A DNA stretch of 13,332 bases. It comes from an uncultured Clostridia bacterium. Lineage in GTDB: Bacteria; Bacillota; Clostridia; TANB77; CAG-508. Positions within the stretch are counted from its first letter, which is position 1, and the number at the start of each line of letters is the position of its first letter. The notes below the pieces were generated by a model. The model had not been told where the DNA came from. It did no database searches and worked only from the letters and a program-made list of their open reading frames with translations. The DNA is taken from positions 1-13,332 of the forward strand of contig CALXJL010000037.1 in assembly GCA_944388615.1 (NCBI GenBank), in the 5' to 3' direction. This document shows positions 1 through 5,704 of the stretch, piece by piece. Both the position numbers and the translations under genes were made by a program.

Positions 1-5
1 TCTGT

Positions 6-63
6 GACATATTATATATTTTATTTGGGACATTTTCAAAAGTTATTACTTAGGACATTATCA
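6..63. repeat. Short GACAT direct repeats, possible transposon-end remnant
   Basis: GGACATTTTCA (28-38) and GGACATTATCA (53-63) are 10/11 identical and start exactly 25 bp apart. A weaker copy, TGTGACAT, lies at 3-10 with its GACAT 23 bp before the next. Evenly spaced short repeats of this kind are found near the ends of some DDE transposons, such as IS21-like elements, where transposase binds several sites. No transposase gene is visible in the window, so an IS remnant is inference; the repeats could also be an operator or chance in AT-rich DNA. Confidence 0.3.
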
Positions 64-104
64 TAAATTAATCATAATATTTTCCACAATATTCGAAAAA
101 AGGC

Positions 105-133
105 TTGACAACTAAGAAAAAATAGTGTAAAGT
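105..133 (+). promoter_or_regulatory. Sigma-A-type promoter for the ylxM-ffh-rplS operon
   Basis: A perfect -35 TTGACA (105-110) is followed after 17 bp by TAAAGT (128-133), which matches four of six -10 positions. This predicts a transcript start near 140, about 50 bases before the ylxM start. No other good promoter was seen until 4555, so this one probably drives the seven genes through rplS. Confidence 0.7.
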
Positions 134-170
134 ATATGAGCATTACAAAAGCCTAAGTTGTTAAATTATG

Positions 171-176
171 AAAGGA
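171..176 (+). promoter_or_regulatory. Ribosome binding site deciding the ylxM start
   Basis: AAAGGA lies after the in-frame ATG at 168, directly against the ATG at 177 and only 3 bases from the ATG at 180. It is 12 bases before GTG 189. No Shine-Dalgarno sequence precedes 168. ffh uses the same AAAGGAATGAT context 10 bases from its start, which favours GTG 189. Confidence 0.5.
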
Positions 177-188
177 ATGATGAAAACT

Positions 189-536
189 GTGGAAAACAAT
201 GTTAAAATAAGTTTCTTATGCCAGATATATGGAAAACTTTTAACAAAAAAGCAATTACAGGTATTAGAAGATTATTATAACAATGATTTATCACTTTCAG
301 AGATTGCAGAAAATAATGGAATAACAAGGCAAGCAGTAAGAGATATAATAAAAAAGGGGGAAAGCAAACTTTTCGAACTAGAAGAAAAGCTCTTGATTAT
401 GGAAAAGATGTTAGAACAAGAAAAGCAAATACAACATATTTTATCTGACATAAGTAAAATACAAGAAGTATCATCAGATAAAAAAGTAGAAAAAATATTA
501 GAACATATAAGAAAACAATTAAACTGTTTGGTGTAA
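189..536 (+). CDS. ylxM: YlxM-family DNA-binding/SRP-associated protein
   Basis: Small helix-turn-helix protein of the YlxM/p13 family (UPF0122), encoded next to ffh across Bacillota and reported to associate with the signal recognition particle. From GTG 189 the product is 115 residues and opens with ENNVKISFLCQIYGKLLT, matching the usual family N-terminus. The central helix-turn-helix has the sigma-70 region 4-like pattern LSLSEIAENNGITRQAVRD, followed by a charged helical, probably coiled-coil, tail. An in-frame ATG at 168 would add seven residues but lacks a ribosome binding site. The stop is 36 bases before ffh, consistent with co-transcription. ftsY, the usual upstream neighbour, is not visible here; the upstream DNA carries possible transposon-end repeats instead. 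Confidence 0.9.
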   Translation: MENNVKISFLCQIYGKLLTKKQLQVLEDYYNNDLSLSEIAENNGITRQAVRDIIKKGESKLFELEEKLLIMEKMLEQEKQIQHILSDISKIQEVSSDKKVEKILEHIRKQLNCLV

Positions 537-572
537 AAGAGAAAAAGCCCACCTAGAAAGGAATGATAGCCA

Positions 573-1923
573 ATGGCTTTTGAAGGAATATCAGCTAAAC
601 TACAAGAAATAACAAGAAAATTTAAAGGAAAAGCAAGAATAACAGAATCAGATTTAAAAGAAATGTTAAGAGAAGTTAAACTTGCATTATTAGAAGCAGA
701 TGTAAACTATAAAATTGTAAAAGATTTTATAGCTACAATTCGGAGAAAAAGCATTAGGGCAAGATGTATTAAAATCATTAACACCAGGGCAACAAGTTGT
801 AAAAATAGTAAAGGATGAACTTGTAGAATTATTAGGAGGAACAGAAAGCAAAATTAATTTCACACCAAATCCACCAACAGTTATTATGCTAGTAGGTCTT
901 CAAGGTTCAGGAAAAACAACAACAGCAGGAAAACTTGCAAATTTAATAAGAAAGCAAGGAAAAAAGCCTTTACTTGTAGCATGTGATGTATATAGACCAG
1001 CTGCTATAAAACAATTACAAGTTGTTGGAGCACAGCTTAATATACCAGTATTTGCGAACGAAAATTCAAAAGATGTTGTACATATTGCAAAACAAGCAAT
1101 GAATACTGCAATAAGTAAATTGAATGATGTTATAATATTAGATACAGCAGGTAGATTACATATAGATGAAGAACTAATGAACGAACTCAAAAATCTTAAG
1201 TCTAGTGTAAGACCACATGAAATACTATTAGTAGTAGATGCAATGACAGGTCAAGATGCAGTAAATGTTGCTACAGCATTTAATGAAAATCTAGGAATAG
1301 ATGGAATAGTACTTACTAAATTAGATGGTGATACACGAGGCGGTGCTGCTCTATCTGTAAAAAAAGTTACAGGAAGACCTATAAAATTTGCAGCAACAGG
1401 AGAAAAATTAAATGATATAGAAGAATTTCATCCAGAAAGAATGGCATCAAGAATTTTGGGTATGGGAGATGTATTATCTATAATCGAAAAAGCAGAAGAA
1501 TCATTTGATTTAGAAGAAGCTGAAAAACTAGAAAAGAAACTAAGAAAAAGTGAATTTGATTTAGATGATTATTTAGCACAATTAAGGCAAGTAAAAAAAA
1601 TGGGGTCATTTTCATCAATACTAAAGATGATACCAGGAATGAGTGCAATAAAAGATCTAAAAGTAGATGATAAAGAATTTGTGAAAATAGAAGCAATAAT
1701 ATGTTCAATGACAAAAGAAGAAAGAAGAAATCCTAAAATTTTAAATGCAGGAAGAAGATTAAGAATTGCAAAAGGAAGTGGAACATCAGTACAACAAATA
1801 AATAAATTTATGACATCATTTGAAATGACTCAAAAAATGATGAAAAAGATGAAAGATGGAAAATCAATGAAAAAAATGATGAATAGCCTGAATTCTGGAG
1901 ATTTAAAGAATTTTAAGTTCTAA
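573..1923 (+). CDS. ffh: Signal recognition particle GTPase Ffh, interrupted by a one-base frameshift
   Basis: Ffh binds SRP RNA and signal peptides of nascent membrane proteins and docks on FtsY. Start ATG 573 follows AAAGGA (557-562). The first frame ends at TGA 816-818; homology continues in the next frame from about 742. Skipping one base, C741 by my reading, restores DFIATI-GEKALGQ without a gap and gives 449 residues, close to the usual 446 or so. Restored numbering: N domain 1-100, Walker A GLQGSGKT 108-115, DTAGR 190-194, TKLDGD 248-253, then a Met-rich M domain with the SRP-RNA motif RRLRIAKGSGTS near 394-405. Ffh is essential in most bacteria and both halves are well conserved, so a sequencing or assembly error is likeliest. 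A real mutation or recoding cannot be excluded. ATG 886 is not a credible start: it lies inside the G domain and lacks a ribosome binding site. Confidence 0.95.
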
Positions 1924-1969
1924 AGAATGTAACATCTTATAAATAAGTTATTAATTTTAAAATATAGAT

Positions 1970-1996
1970 GAAGCAAATAGCTTCGAACACTTTTTT
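1970..1996 (+). promoter_or_regulatory. Small hairpin plus T-run before rpsP
   Basis: GAAGC (1970-1974) and GCTTC (1980-1984) form a 5-bp stem with loop AAATA. Six Ts at 1991-1996 run straight into the rpsP Shine-Dalgarno. The stem is short and six bases from the T-run, so it is at best a weak attenuator or a leader structure. A similar arrangement precedes sepF. Confidence 0.3.
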
Positions 1997-2002
1997 AGGA
2001 GG
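1997..2002 (+). promoter_or_regulatory. Strong Shine-Dalgarno of rpsP
   Basis: AGGAGG lies 8 bases before ATG 2011. It overlaps an in-frame GTG at 2002, which therefore cannot be the start. Confidence 0.85.
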
Positions 2003-2010
2003 TGAAATAC

Positions 2011-2244
2011 ATGGTAAAAATAAGATTAAAAAGACAAGGTGCTAAAAAAGCTCCATTCTATCATATAGTAGTTGCTGATTCAAGAAGCCCAAGAGATGGA
2101 AAAATAATAGAGCAAATAGGTACTTATGACCCAATGACAGATCCAGCAACAATAGTTTTAAATAAAGAAAAAGTTGAACAATGGATAAAAAATGGTGCAA
2201 AACCAACAGATACAGTAAAAGCTTTAATAGAAAAAGCAAAATAA
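2011..2244 (+). CDS. rpsP: Small ribosomal subunit protein bS16
   Basis: Primary 16S-binding protein of the 30S subunit, needed for assembly of the 5' domain. The product is 77 residues, slightly shorter than most bS16 (about 80-90). It shows the family N-terminus MVKIRLKRQGAKKAPFYHIV, then VADSRSPRDGK, the E-x-IGTYDP turn and the closing helix around VEQWIKNGAKPTDTVKALIEKA; only the variable C-terminal tail is missing. The start is fixed by AGGAGG 8 bases upstream. Position between ffh and khpA is the classical Bacillota order. Confidence 0.97.
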   Translation: MVKIRLKRQGAKKAPFYHIVVADSRSPRDGKIIEQIGTYDPMTDPATIVLNKEKVEQWIKNGAKPTDTVKALIEKAK

Positions 2245-2295
2245 TAATTAGATTATAAAAATAGAAATGCAAGATAGAGAAAGAAGGAAGAAAAG

Positions 2296-2526
2296 ATGAA
2301 AGAAGTATTAGAAGTAATGATTAGAAATTTAGTAGAAAACGAAGATCAAGTTTCTGTAAATGAAGTAGAAGGTGAAAAATCTATAATATATGAAGTAAAA
2401 GTTGCAGAAGGAGATATGGGAAAAGTAATAGGAAAACAAGGAAAAGTTGCAAAATCTATTAGAACTATAATGAAAGCTTTAGCAGGAAAAAAACAAAAGA
2501 AAGTTAGTGTTGAATTTATAGGATAA
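2296..2526 (+). CDS. khpA: KH-domain RNA-binding protein KhpA (YlqC family)
   Basis: Small single-KH protein, 76 residues, the usual family length. KhpA partners with KhpB/EloR in several Gram-positives and influences cell elongation and RNA metabolism; that role is from the family and is not shown here. The KH nucleic-acid-binding loop is GKQG (residues 46-49) within MGKVIGKQGKVAKSIRTIMKA. Residues 1-40 match the YlqC N-terminus, with MKEVLEVMIRNLVENEDQV followed by a beta strand. AAGGAAG (2284-2290) precedes ATG 2296. It lies between rpsP and rimM as in Bacillus subtilis, but ylqD, which separates khpA and rimM there, is absent. Confidence 0.95.
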   Translation: MKEVLEVMIRNLVENEDQVSVNEVEGEKSIIYEVKVAEGDMGKVIGKQGKVAKSIRTIMKALAGKKQKKVSVEFIG

Positions 2527-2544
2527 TTTTGAAAGGATTGCAAA

Positions 2545-3057
2545 ATGCAAAAATATCTAGAAGTTGGTAAAATTGTTAATACTTTTGGAGTAAAAGGAGA
2601 AGTTAAAGTTGTACCTTATACTGATGATATTAACAGATTCAGTAAATTAAAAAATGTATATATAGTGAAAAAAAGTGGTATGGAAAAAGTAGAAATAGAA
2701 AATGTAAAATATCATAAAAATATGGTTATTTTAAAGTTCAAAAATATAGATGATATGAATTCTGCAGAGTTACTGAAAAACCACTATTTAAAGATAGATA
2801 GAAAAGATGCTATAAAATTACCAAAAGATACATTTTTTATAGCAGATTTAATTGGTCTTGATGTATATACAGATAAAGGTGAGCTACTTGGCAAAGTTGA
2901 TGATATTTATTCTACAGGTAGTAATGATATATATGTAGTAAAAAATGAAAGTGGAAAGCAAATTTTACTTCCAGGAATAAAAGATGTTTTAAAAGATATA
3001 GATTTAGACAATGAAAAAATAATAGTGCATATAATAAAAGGTTTATTAGAAAATTAA
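2545..3057 (+). CDS. rimM: 16S rRNA processing/30S maturation factor RimM
   Basis: Assembly factor that binds uS19 and helps mature the 30S head. It is 170 residues, the normal length. The N-terminal RimM beta barrel (about 1-90) starts YLEVGKIVNTFGVKGEVKV. The C-terminal PRC barrel (about 97-166) contains FFIADLIGLDV, then GELLGKVDDIYSTGSNDIYVV and ILLPGIKDVLKDIDLDNEKI, all standard. GAAAGGA lies just upstream of ATG 2545; the gene starts 18 bases after khpA and ends 11 bases before trmD, so it is translated within the operon. Confidence 0.97.
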   Translation: MQKYLEVGKIVNTFGVKGEVKVVPYTDDINRFSKLKNVYIVKKSGMEKVEIENVKYHKNMVILKFKNIDDMNSAELLKNHYLKIDRKDAIKLPKDTFFIADLIGLDVYTDKGELLGKVDDIYSTGSNDIYVVKNESGKQILLPGIKDVLKDIDLDNEKIIVHIIKGLLEN

Positions 3058-3068
3058 ATGGAGGAATT

Positions 3069-3800
3069 ATGAAATTTGATGTGTTAACACTATTTCCAGA
3101 AATGTTTACTCCTTGTGAAAGTAGTATTATTGGAAAAGCAAAAGAAAAAAATCTAATAAATATAAATTTAATAAATATTAGAGATTTTTCTAAGGATAAA
3201 CACAAAAAAGTTGATGATACACCATATGGTGGTGGTGCAGGAATGGTTATGAAACCAGATGTGATTTATGAAGCATATAAATGGATCAAAAATGAAAATG
3301 CAAAAGTTATATATTTATCACCACAAGGAAGTCTATTAAACCAAAATAAGGTAGAAGAATTAAGTAAAGAAGAACATCTAATTTTACTTTGTGGTCATTA
3401 TGAAGGAATAGATCAAAGAGTAATTGATGAAATAGTGGATGAGGAAATTTCAATTGGAGATTATATATTAACAGGTGGAGAAATACCAGCAATGGTGTTG
3501 ATAGATTCTGTTAGTAGATATATTGAAGGTGTTATTACAAAAGAATCTACTTGTGAAGAATCATTCTCAAGTGGAATTTTAGAATATCCACAATATACAA
3601 GGCCAGAAATATTTTTGGAAAAAAGAGTACCAGATGTATTATTATCAGGGCATCATGAAAATATAAAAAAATGGAGAAGACAAAAGGCTTTAGAAACTAC
3701 ATATAAAAAAAGACCAGACTTATTGGAGAAAATAAAATTATCAGAAGAAGATAAAAAGATTATAAAAGAATTAATATCAAGAAAAGGAGGAGAGATTTAA
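3069..3800 (+). CDS. trmD: tRNA (guanine-N1)-methyltransferase TrmD
   Basis: Makes m1G37 next to the anticodon of some tRNAs using S-adenosylmethionine, preventing +1 frameshifting. It is 243 residues, normal length. The SPOUT (trefoil-knot) fold is evident: DDTPYGGGAGMVMKPD (49-64), YLSPQG (82-87), LLCGHYEGIDQRV (106-118), ISIGDYILTGGEIPAMVLIDSVSR (127-150), then YPQYTRPE and LLSGHHENIKKWRRQKAL. By recall of the E. coli protein, the proposed general base Asp169 (in EDSF) aligns with Glu164 here (EESF), a conservative change; its partner Arg154 aligns with Arg150. A GGAGG site precedes ATG 3069. Its stop overlaps the rplS start by one base. Confidence 0.97.
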   Translation: MKFDVLTLFPEMFTPCESSIIGKAKEKNLININLINIRDFSKDKHKKVDDTPYGGGAGMVMKPDVIYEAYKWIKNENAKVIYLSPQGSLLNQNKVEELSKEEHLILLCGHYEGIDQRVIDEIVDEEISIGDYILTGGEIPAMVLIDSVSRYIEGVITKESTCEESFSSGILEYPQYTRPEIFLEKRVPDVLLSGHHENIKKWRRQKALETTYKKRPDLLEKIKLSEEDKKIIKELISRKGGEI

Positions 3801-4381
3801 TGGATATTATAAAATCTATTGAACATGAACAATTGAAAAATAAGATTCCAGACCTTCATATTGGTGATACAATAAGAGTACATCAAAGAATAAAAGAAGG
3901 AAATAGAGAAAGAATACAAGTATTTGAAGGAATTATAATAAAAAAACAAGGTGGAGGAGTAAATCAAACATTTACAGTAAGAAGAGTTGCTTATGGAGTA
4001 GGTGTTGAAAAAACATTTTTAATTCATTCTCCATTAGTAGAAAAAGTAGAAGTAGTTAGAGTAGGTAAATCAAGAAGAGCTAAATTATATTATTTAAGAG
4101 ACAGAATAGGTAAAGCTGCTAAGACAAAAGAAAATCTAGCTGCAAGAATTGAAAATAAAGAAATAGTTGTTAAAGAAGAAATCTCAGAAGCGGAAGTTAG
4201 TGAAAATACAAATGAAGTTCCTGCTTCAGAGGATAAAGTAGAAGCACCTGCAGTTGAATCTACTAATGTAGTTGTAGAAGAAACTGTTGATACTGTTTCA
4301 GAAGAAAAAGTAGAAGAAGTTAAAGATGCTCCAAAAGCTGAAAAAGTAAAAGAAGAAAAAACAGATAAAAAATCAGAATAA
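3800..4381 (+). CDS. rplS: Large ribosomal subunit protein bL19 with a long charged C-terminal tail
   Basis: bL19 sits at the 30S-50S interface. Residues 1-112 match the family along its length (IGDTIRVHQRIKEGNRERIQ, VFEGIIIKKQGGGVNQTFTV, YGVGVEKTF, SRRAKLYYLRDRIGKAAK). Usual length is about 115; here the frame continues to 193. The extra 80 or so residues are low-complexity and dominated by Glu, Lys, Val, Ala, Ser and Thr, acidic in the middle and Lys/Glu-mixed at the end, with no Cys or aromatic residues. Codon use in the tail resembles the rest of the gene, so read-through by sequencing error is unlikely. The tail is probably disordered and its function is unknown. Start ATG 3800 overlaps the trmD stop (TAATG), with AAGGAGG at 3784-3790. 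Confidence 0.96.
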   Translation: MDIIKSIEHEQLKNKIPDLHIGDTIRVHQRIKEGNRERIQVFEGIIIKKQGGGVNQTFTVRRVAYGVGVEKTFLIHSPLVEKVEVVRVGKSRRAKLYYLRDRIGKAAKTKENLAARIENKEIVVKEEISEAEVSENTNEVPASEDKVEAPAVESTNVVVEETVDTVSEEKVEEVKDAPKAEKVKEEKTDKKSE

Positions 4382-4396
4382 CAAGAAATATAGTAT

Positions 4397-4459
4397 AAAA
4401 ATGAACTAATATCATGTAGAAAAATAAGAGATAAAGGAACATGGTAATAGTTCATTTTT
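4397..4459 (+). terminator. Long hairpin terminator after rplS
   Basis: AAAAATGAACTA (4397-4408) pairs perfectly with TAGTTCATTTTT (4448-4459). After one mismatch, TATCATGT (4410-4417) pairs with ACATGGTA (4439-4446) including one G-U pair, leaving a 21-base loop. Ts on the 3' side and As on the 5' side could make it work in both directions. It separates the ribosomal operon from sepF. The stem is longer than most intrinsic terminators and the loop is large, so another role is possible. Confidence 0.7.
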
Positions 4460-4501
4460 AGTTTTAGTTTATATAAAGATATATAATAGAAAAAAAAGAA
4501 T

Positions 4502-4540
4502 ATTACAAAAACATTACAAACAAATTAAGAAAATATTACA
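4502..4540 (-). promoter_or_regulatory. Four 11-bp-phased direct repeats, WalR (YycF)-like operator
   Basis: ATTACA at 4502, 4513 and 4535, plus ATTAAG at 4524, begin exactly 11 bp apart, one helical turn. Read on the - strand, the pair at 4502-4518 is TGTAAT-N5-TGTAAT, an exact match to the published Bacillus WalR consensus TGTWAH-N5-TGTWAH. The array ends 14 bp before the -35 box of the sepF promoter. WalR controls cell-wall and division genes, which fits sepF-divIVA. The regulator identity is inference; another OmpR-family regulator such as PhoP also uses 11-bp direct repeats. Confidence 0.45.
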
Positions 4541-4554
4541 TTTATTAAAAAATA

Positions 4555-4585
4555 TTGACAAAAAGAATAAAAAGTAAGATACTAT
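4555..4585 (+). promoter_or_regulatory. Promoter for sepF-divIVA
   Basis: A perfect -35 TTGACA lies at 4555-4560. The -10 is less certain: TACTAT (4580-4585) leaves a 19-bp spacer and GATACT (4578-4583) leaves 17. A weak -10 beside a good upstream repeat array suits an activator-dependent promoter, but this is inference. Confidence 0.6.
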
Positions 4586-4594
4586 GTTCAAGAT

Positions 4595-4611
4595 TGCCAA
4601 GATAGGTGGCA
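4595..4611 (+). promoter_or_regulatory. 5' leader hairpin of sepF
   Basis: TGCCA (4595-4599) pairs with TGGCA (4607-4611) around a 7-base loop. CATTTTT and then the AGGAGG ribosome site follow directly. It would lie at the very 5' end of the transcript. It could stabilise the mRNA or act as a weak attenuator; a 5-bp stem is modest evidence. Confidence 0.35.
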
Positions 4612-4632
4612 CATTTTTAGGAGGTTAAAAAA

Positions 4633-5097
4633 ATGTCTAATGCGATAATGGATAAAGTTTGGAATTTGTTTGGTATGGATAATGCCGAAGAAGAGGAAGA
4701 ATACGAAGAAGAAAATGAATATGAAGAAGAAGAAAACGAATTTGAGGAAGAAAAGAAACTTTGGGGAAGACGTAACAATAAAGTTGTATCTATGCCTCAA
4801 ACTCAACAAGTAAAAATGGTTATATCACAACCTACAACTTTTGAGCAATCAGAAGGAATTTGTGATTTATTAAAAGAGAAAAAATCTGTAATAATAAATT
4901 TAGAATATGTAAATAAAGATGTTGCGAGAAGAATAGTTGATGTTATAAGTGGAGCTGTTCATGCTTTAGATGGGCATATGCAAAAAGTATCTAATTCAAT
5001 ATTTTTAATTGCACCATATAATTATGATATAACAAGTGATATAGCTAGAGAAGAAATAAAAAGTAAATTATCAGTATCATGGTTAAAAAATAATTAA
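4633..5097 (+). CDS. sepF: Cell division protein SepF
   Basis: SepF anchors FtsZ filaments to the membrane and shapes the division septum. The 154-residue product has three parts. The first is an N-terminal amphipathic helix, SNAIMDKVWNLFGM, the usual membrane-binding segment. The second is a linker (about 19-41) that is nearly all Glu, with Tyr, Tyr and Phe spaced 6-7 residues apart. The third is the conserved SepF domain (about 60-152), with VNKDVARRIVDVISGAVHALDG and the strand NSIFLIAPYNYDI. AGGAGG lies 8 bases before ATG 4633. It directly precedes divIVA, so ylmG and ylmH, which often lie between them, are absent. Confidence 0.95.
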   Translation: MSNAIMDKVWNLFGMDNAEEEEEYEEENEYEEEENEFEEEKKLWGRRNNKVVSMPQTQQVKMVISQPTTFEQSEGICDLLKEKKSVIINLEYVNKDVARRIVDVISGAVHALDGHMQKVSNSIFLIAPYNYDITSDIAREEIKSKLSVSWLKNN

Positions 5098-5123
5098 AGT
5101 CTATTCAGATTGGAGGAAAATAA

Positions 5124-5573
5124 ATGTTAACACCTTTAGATATAGAAAATAAGAAATTCTCAAGACAAATGATGAATGGATATAGTGTAGAAGAAGTAGA
5201 TGATTTTTTGGATGATCTAACAGCAGATTATGGACGAATTTATAAAGAAAAAGCTGAGTTAACATCTAGGATTGAAGAATTAGAAAAGAGTTTAGTTCAT
5301 TATAAAACTATAGAAGCAACATTACAAAATACATTAGTAATGGCACAAAAAACAGCAGATGAAGTAAAAGAAATAGCAAAACAACAAGCAGATCAAATTG
5401 TTAAAGAAGCAAAAGGAACGGCACAAAAATCAGCAGATGAACTAGAACAATCTATAGTTCTTAAAAGAAAAGAATTAGATGATGTAAAAAAACAATTTGA
5501 TATATATAAGGCAAAAATGGAATCTTTGTTGATTTCACAATTAGAATTAATAAAAGATATGAATGAGGACTAA
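5124..5573 (+). CDS. divIVA: DivIVA-family polar/septal coiled-coil protein
   Basis: DivIVA recognises curved membrane at poles and septa and recruits division, wall or segregation proteins. The product is 149 residues. The N-terminal lipid-binding region (1-55) has the family pattern LTPLDIENKKFSRQMMNGYSVEEVDDFLDDL. The rest (about 45-149) is continuous predicted coiled coil rich in Glu, Lys, Ala and Gln, with heptads such as LTSRIEELEKSL. No transmembrane segment is seen. Start ATG 5124 follows GGAGG by 7 bases, 26 bases after sepF, so both share the 4555 promoter and the terminator at 5584. The C-terminal half is poorly diagnostic, so partner proteins cannot be inferred. Confidence 0.93.
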   Translation: MLTPLDIENKKFSRQMMNGYSVEEVDDFLDDLTADYGRIYKEKAELTSRIEELEKSLVHYKTIEATLQNTLVMAQKTADEVKEIAKQQADQIVKEAKGTAQKSADELEQSIVLKRKELDDVKKQFDIYKAKMESLLISQLELIKDMNED

Positions 5574-5583
5574 AAAATATATG

Positions 5584-5620
5584 TCGAGGTAGAGCATAAA
5601 AAATCTATCTCGATTTTTTT
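5584..5620 (+). terminator. Rho-independent terminator after divIVA
   Basis: TCGAGGTAGA (5584-5593) pairs with TCTATCTCGA (5604-5613), 10 bp with one G-U pair and a 10-base loop, followed by seven Ts (5614-5620). It starts 10 bases after the divIVA stop. Confidence 0.9.
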
Positions 5621-5635
5621 ATATATAAAAGATAC

Positions 5636-5662
5636 TTGTAATTTATTGTTTTTTGATATAAT
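5636..5662 (+). promoter_or_regulatory. Extended -10 promoter for the 5705-10921 operon
   Basis: A perfect TATAAT (5657-5662) preceded by TGA forms an extended -10 element. The -35 is poor: TTGTAA (5636-5641) leaves a 15-bp spacer. Extended -10 promoters tolerate a weak -35. The predicted start near 5669 gives a leader of about 36 bases. Confidence 0.7.
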
Positions 5663-5704
5663 ATATTTAGGTAAATGAATACTTTAAAAGGAGACTTTTG
5701 AGAA

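Noticed and set aside
168..188. ylxM starting at ATG 168
   Set aside because: No Shine-Dalgarno precedes it; the AAAGGA lies downstream at 171-176 and the family N-terminus matches a start at GTG 189. Not excluded experimentally.
741..818. Programmed frameshift in ffh as the main explanation
   Set aside because: No slippery heptamer or prfB-like stop context is visible, the 3' structure is unremarkable, and ffh is not known to me as recoded. A sequence error is simpler; kept only as an alternative.
886..1923. Separate gene starting at ATG 886 encoding an NTPase
   Set aside because: The ATG lies inside the conserved strand before the Ffh Walker A, has no ribosome site, and the preceding 144 bases in the same frame encode normal Ffh sequence. 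It is the second part of a frameshifted ffh.
2002..2010. GTG 2002 as the rpsP start
   Set aside because: The GTG is part of the Shine-Dalgarno AGGAGGTG; bS16 homology begins at ATG 2011.
4090..4455. Reverse-strand reading frame opposite the L19 tail
   Set aside because: Its Ser/Thr-rich composition is the complement of the Glu/Lys-rich tail. It has no family resemblance and overlaps rplS and its terminator.
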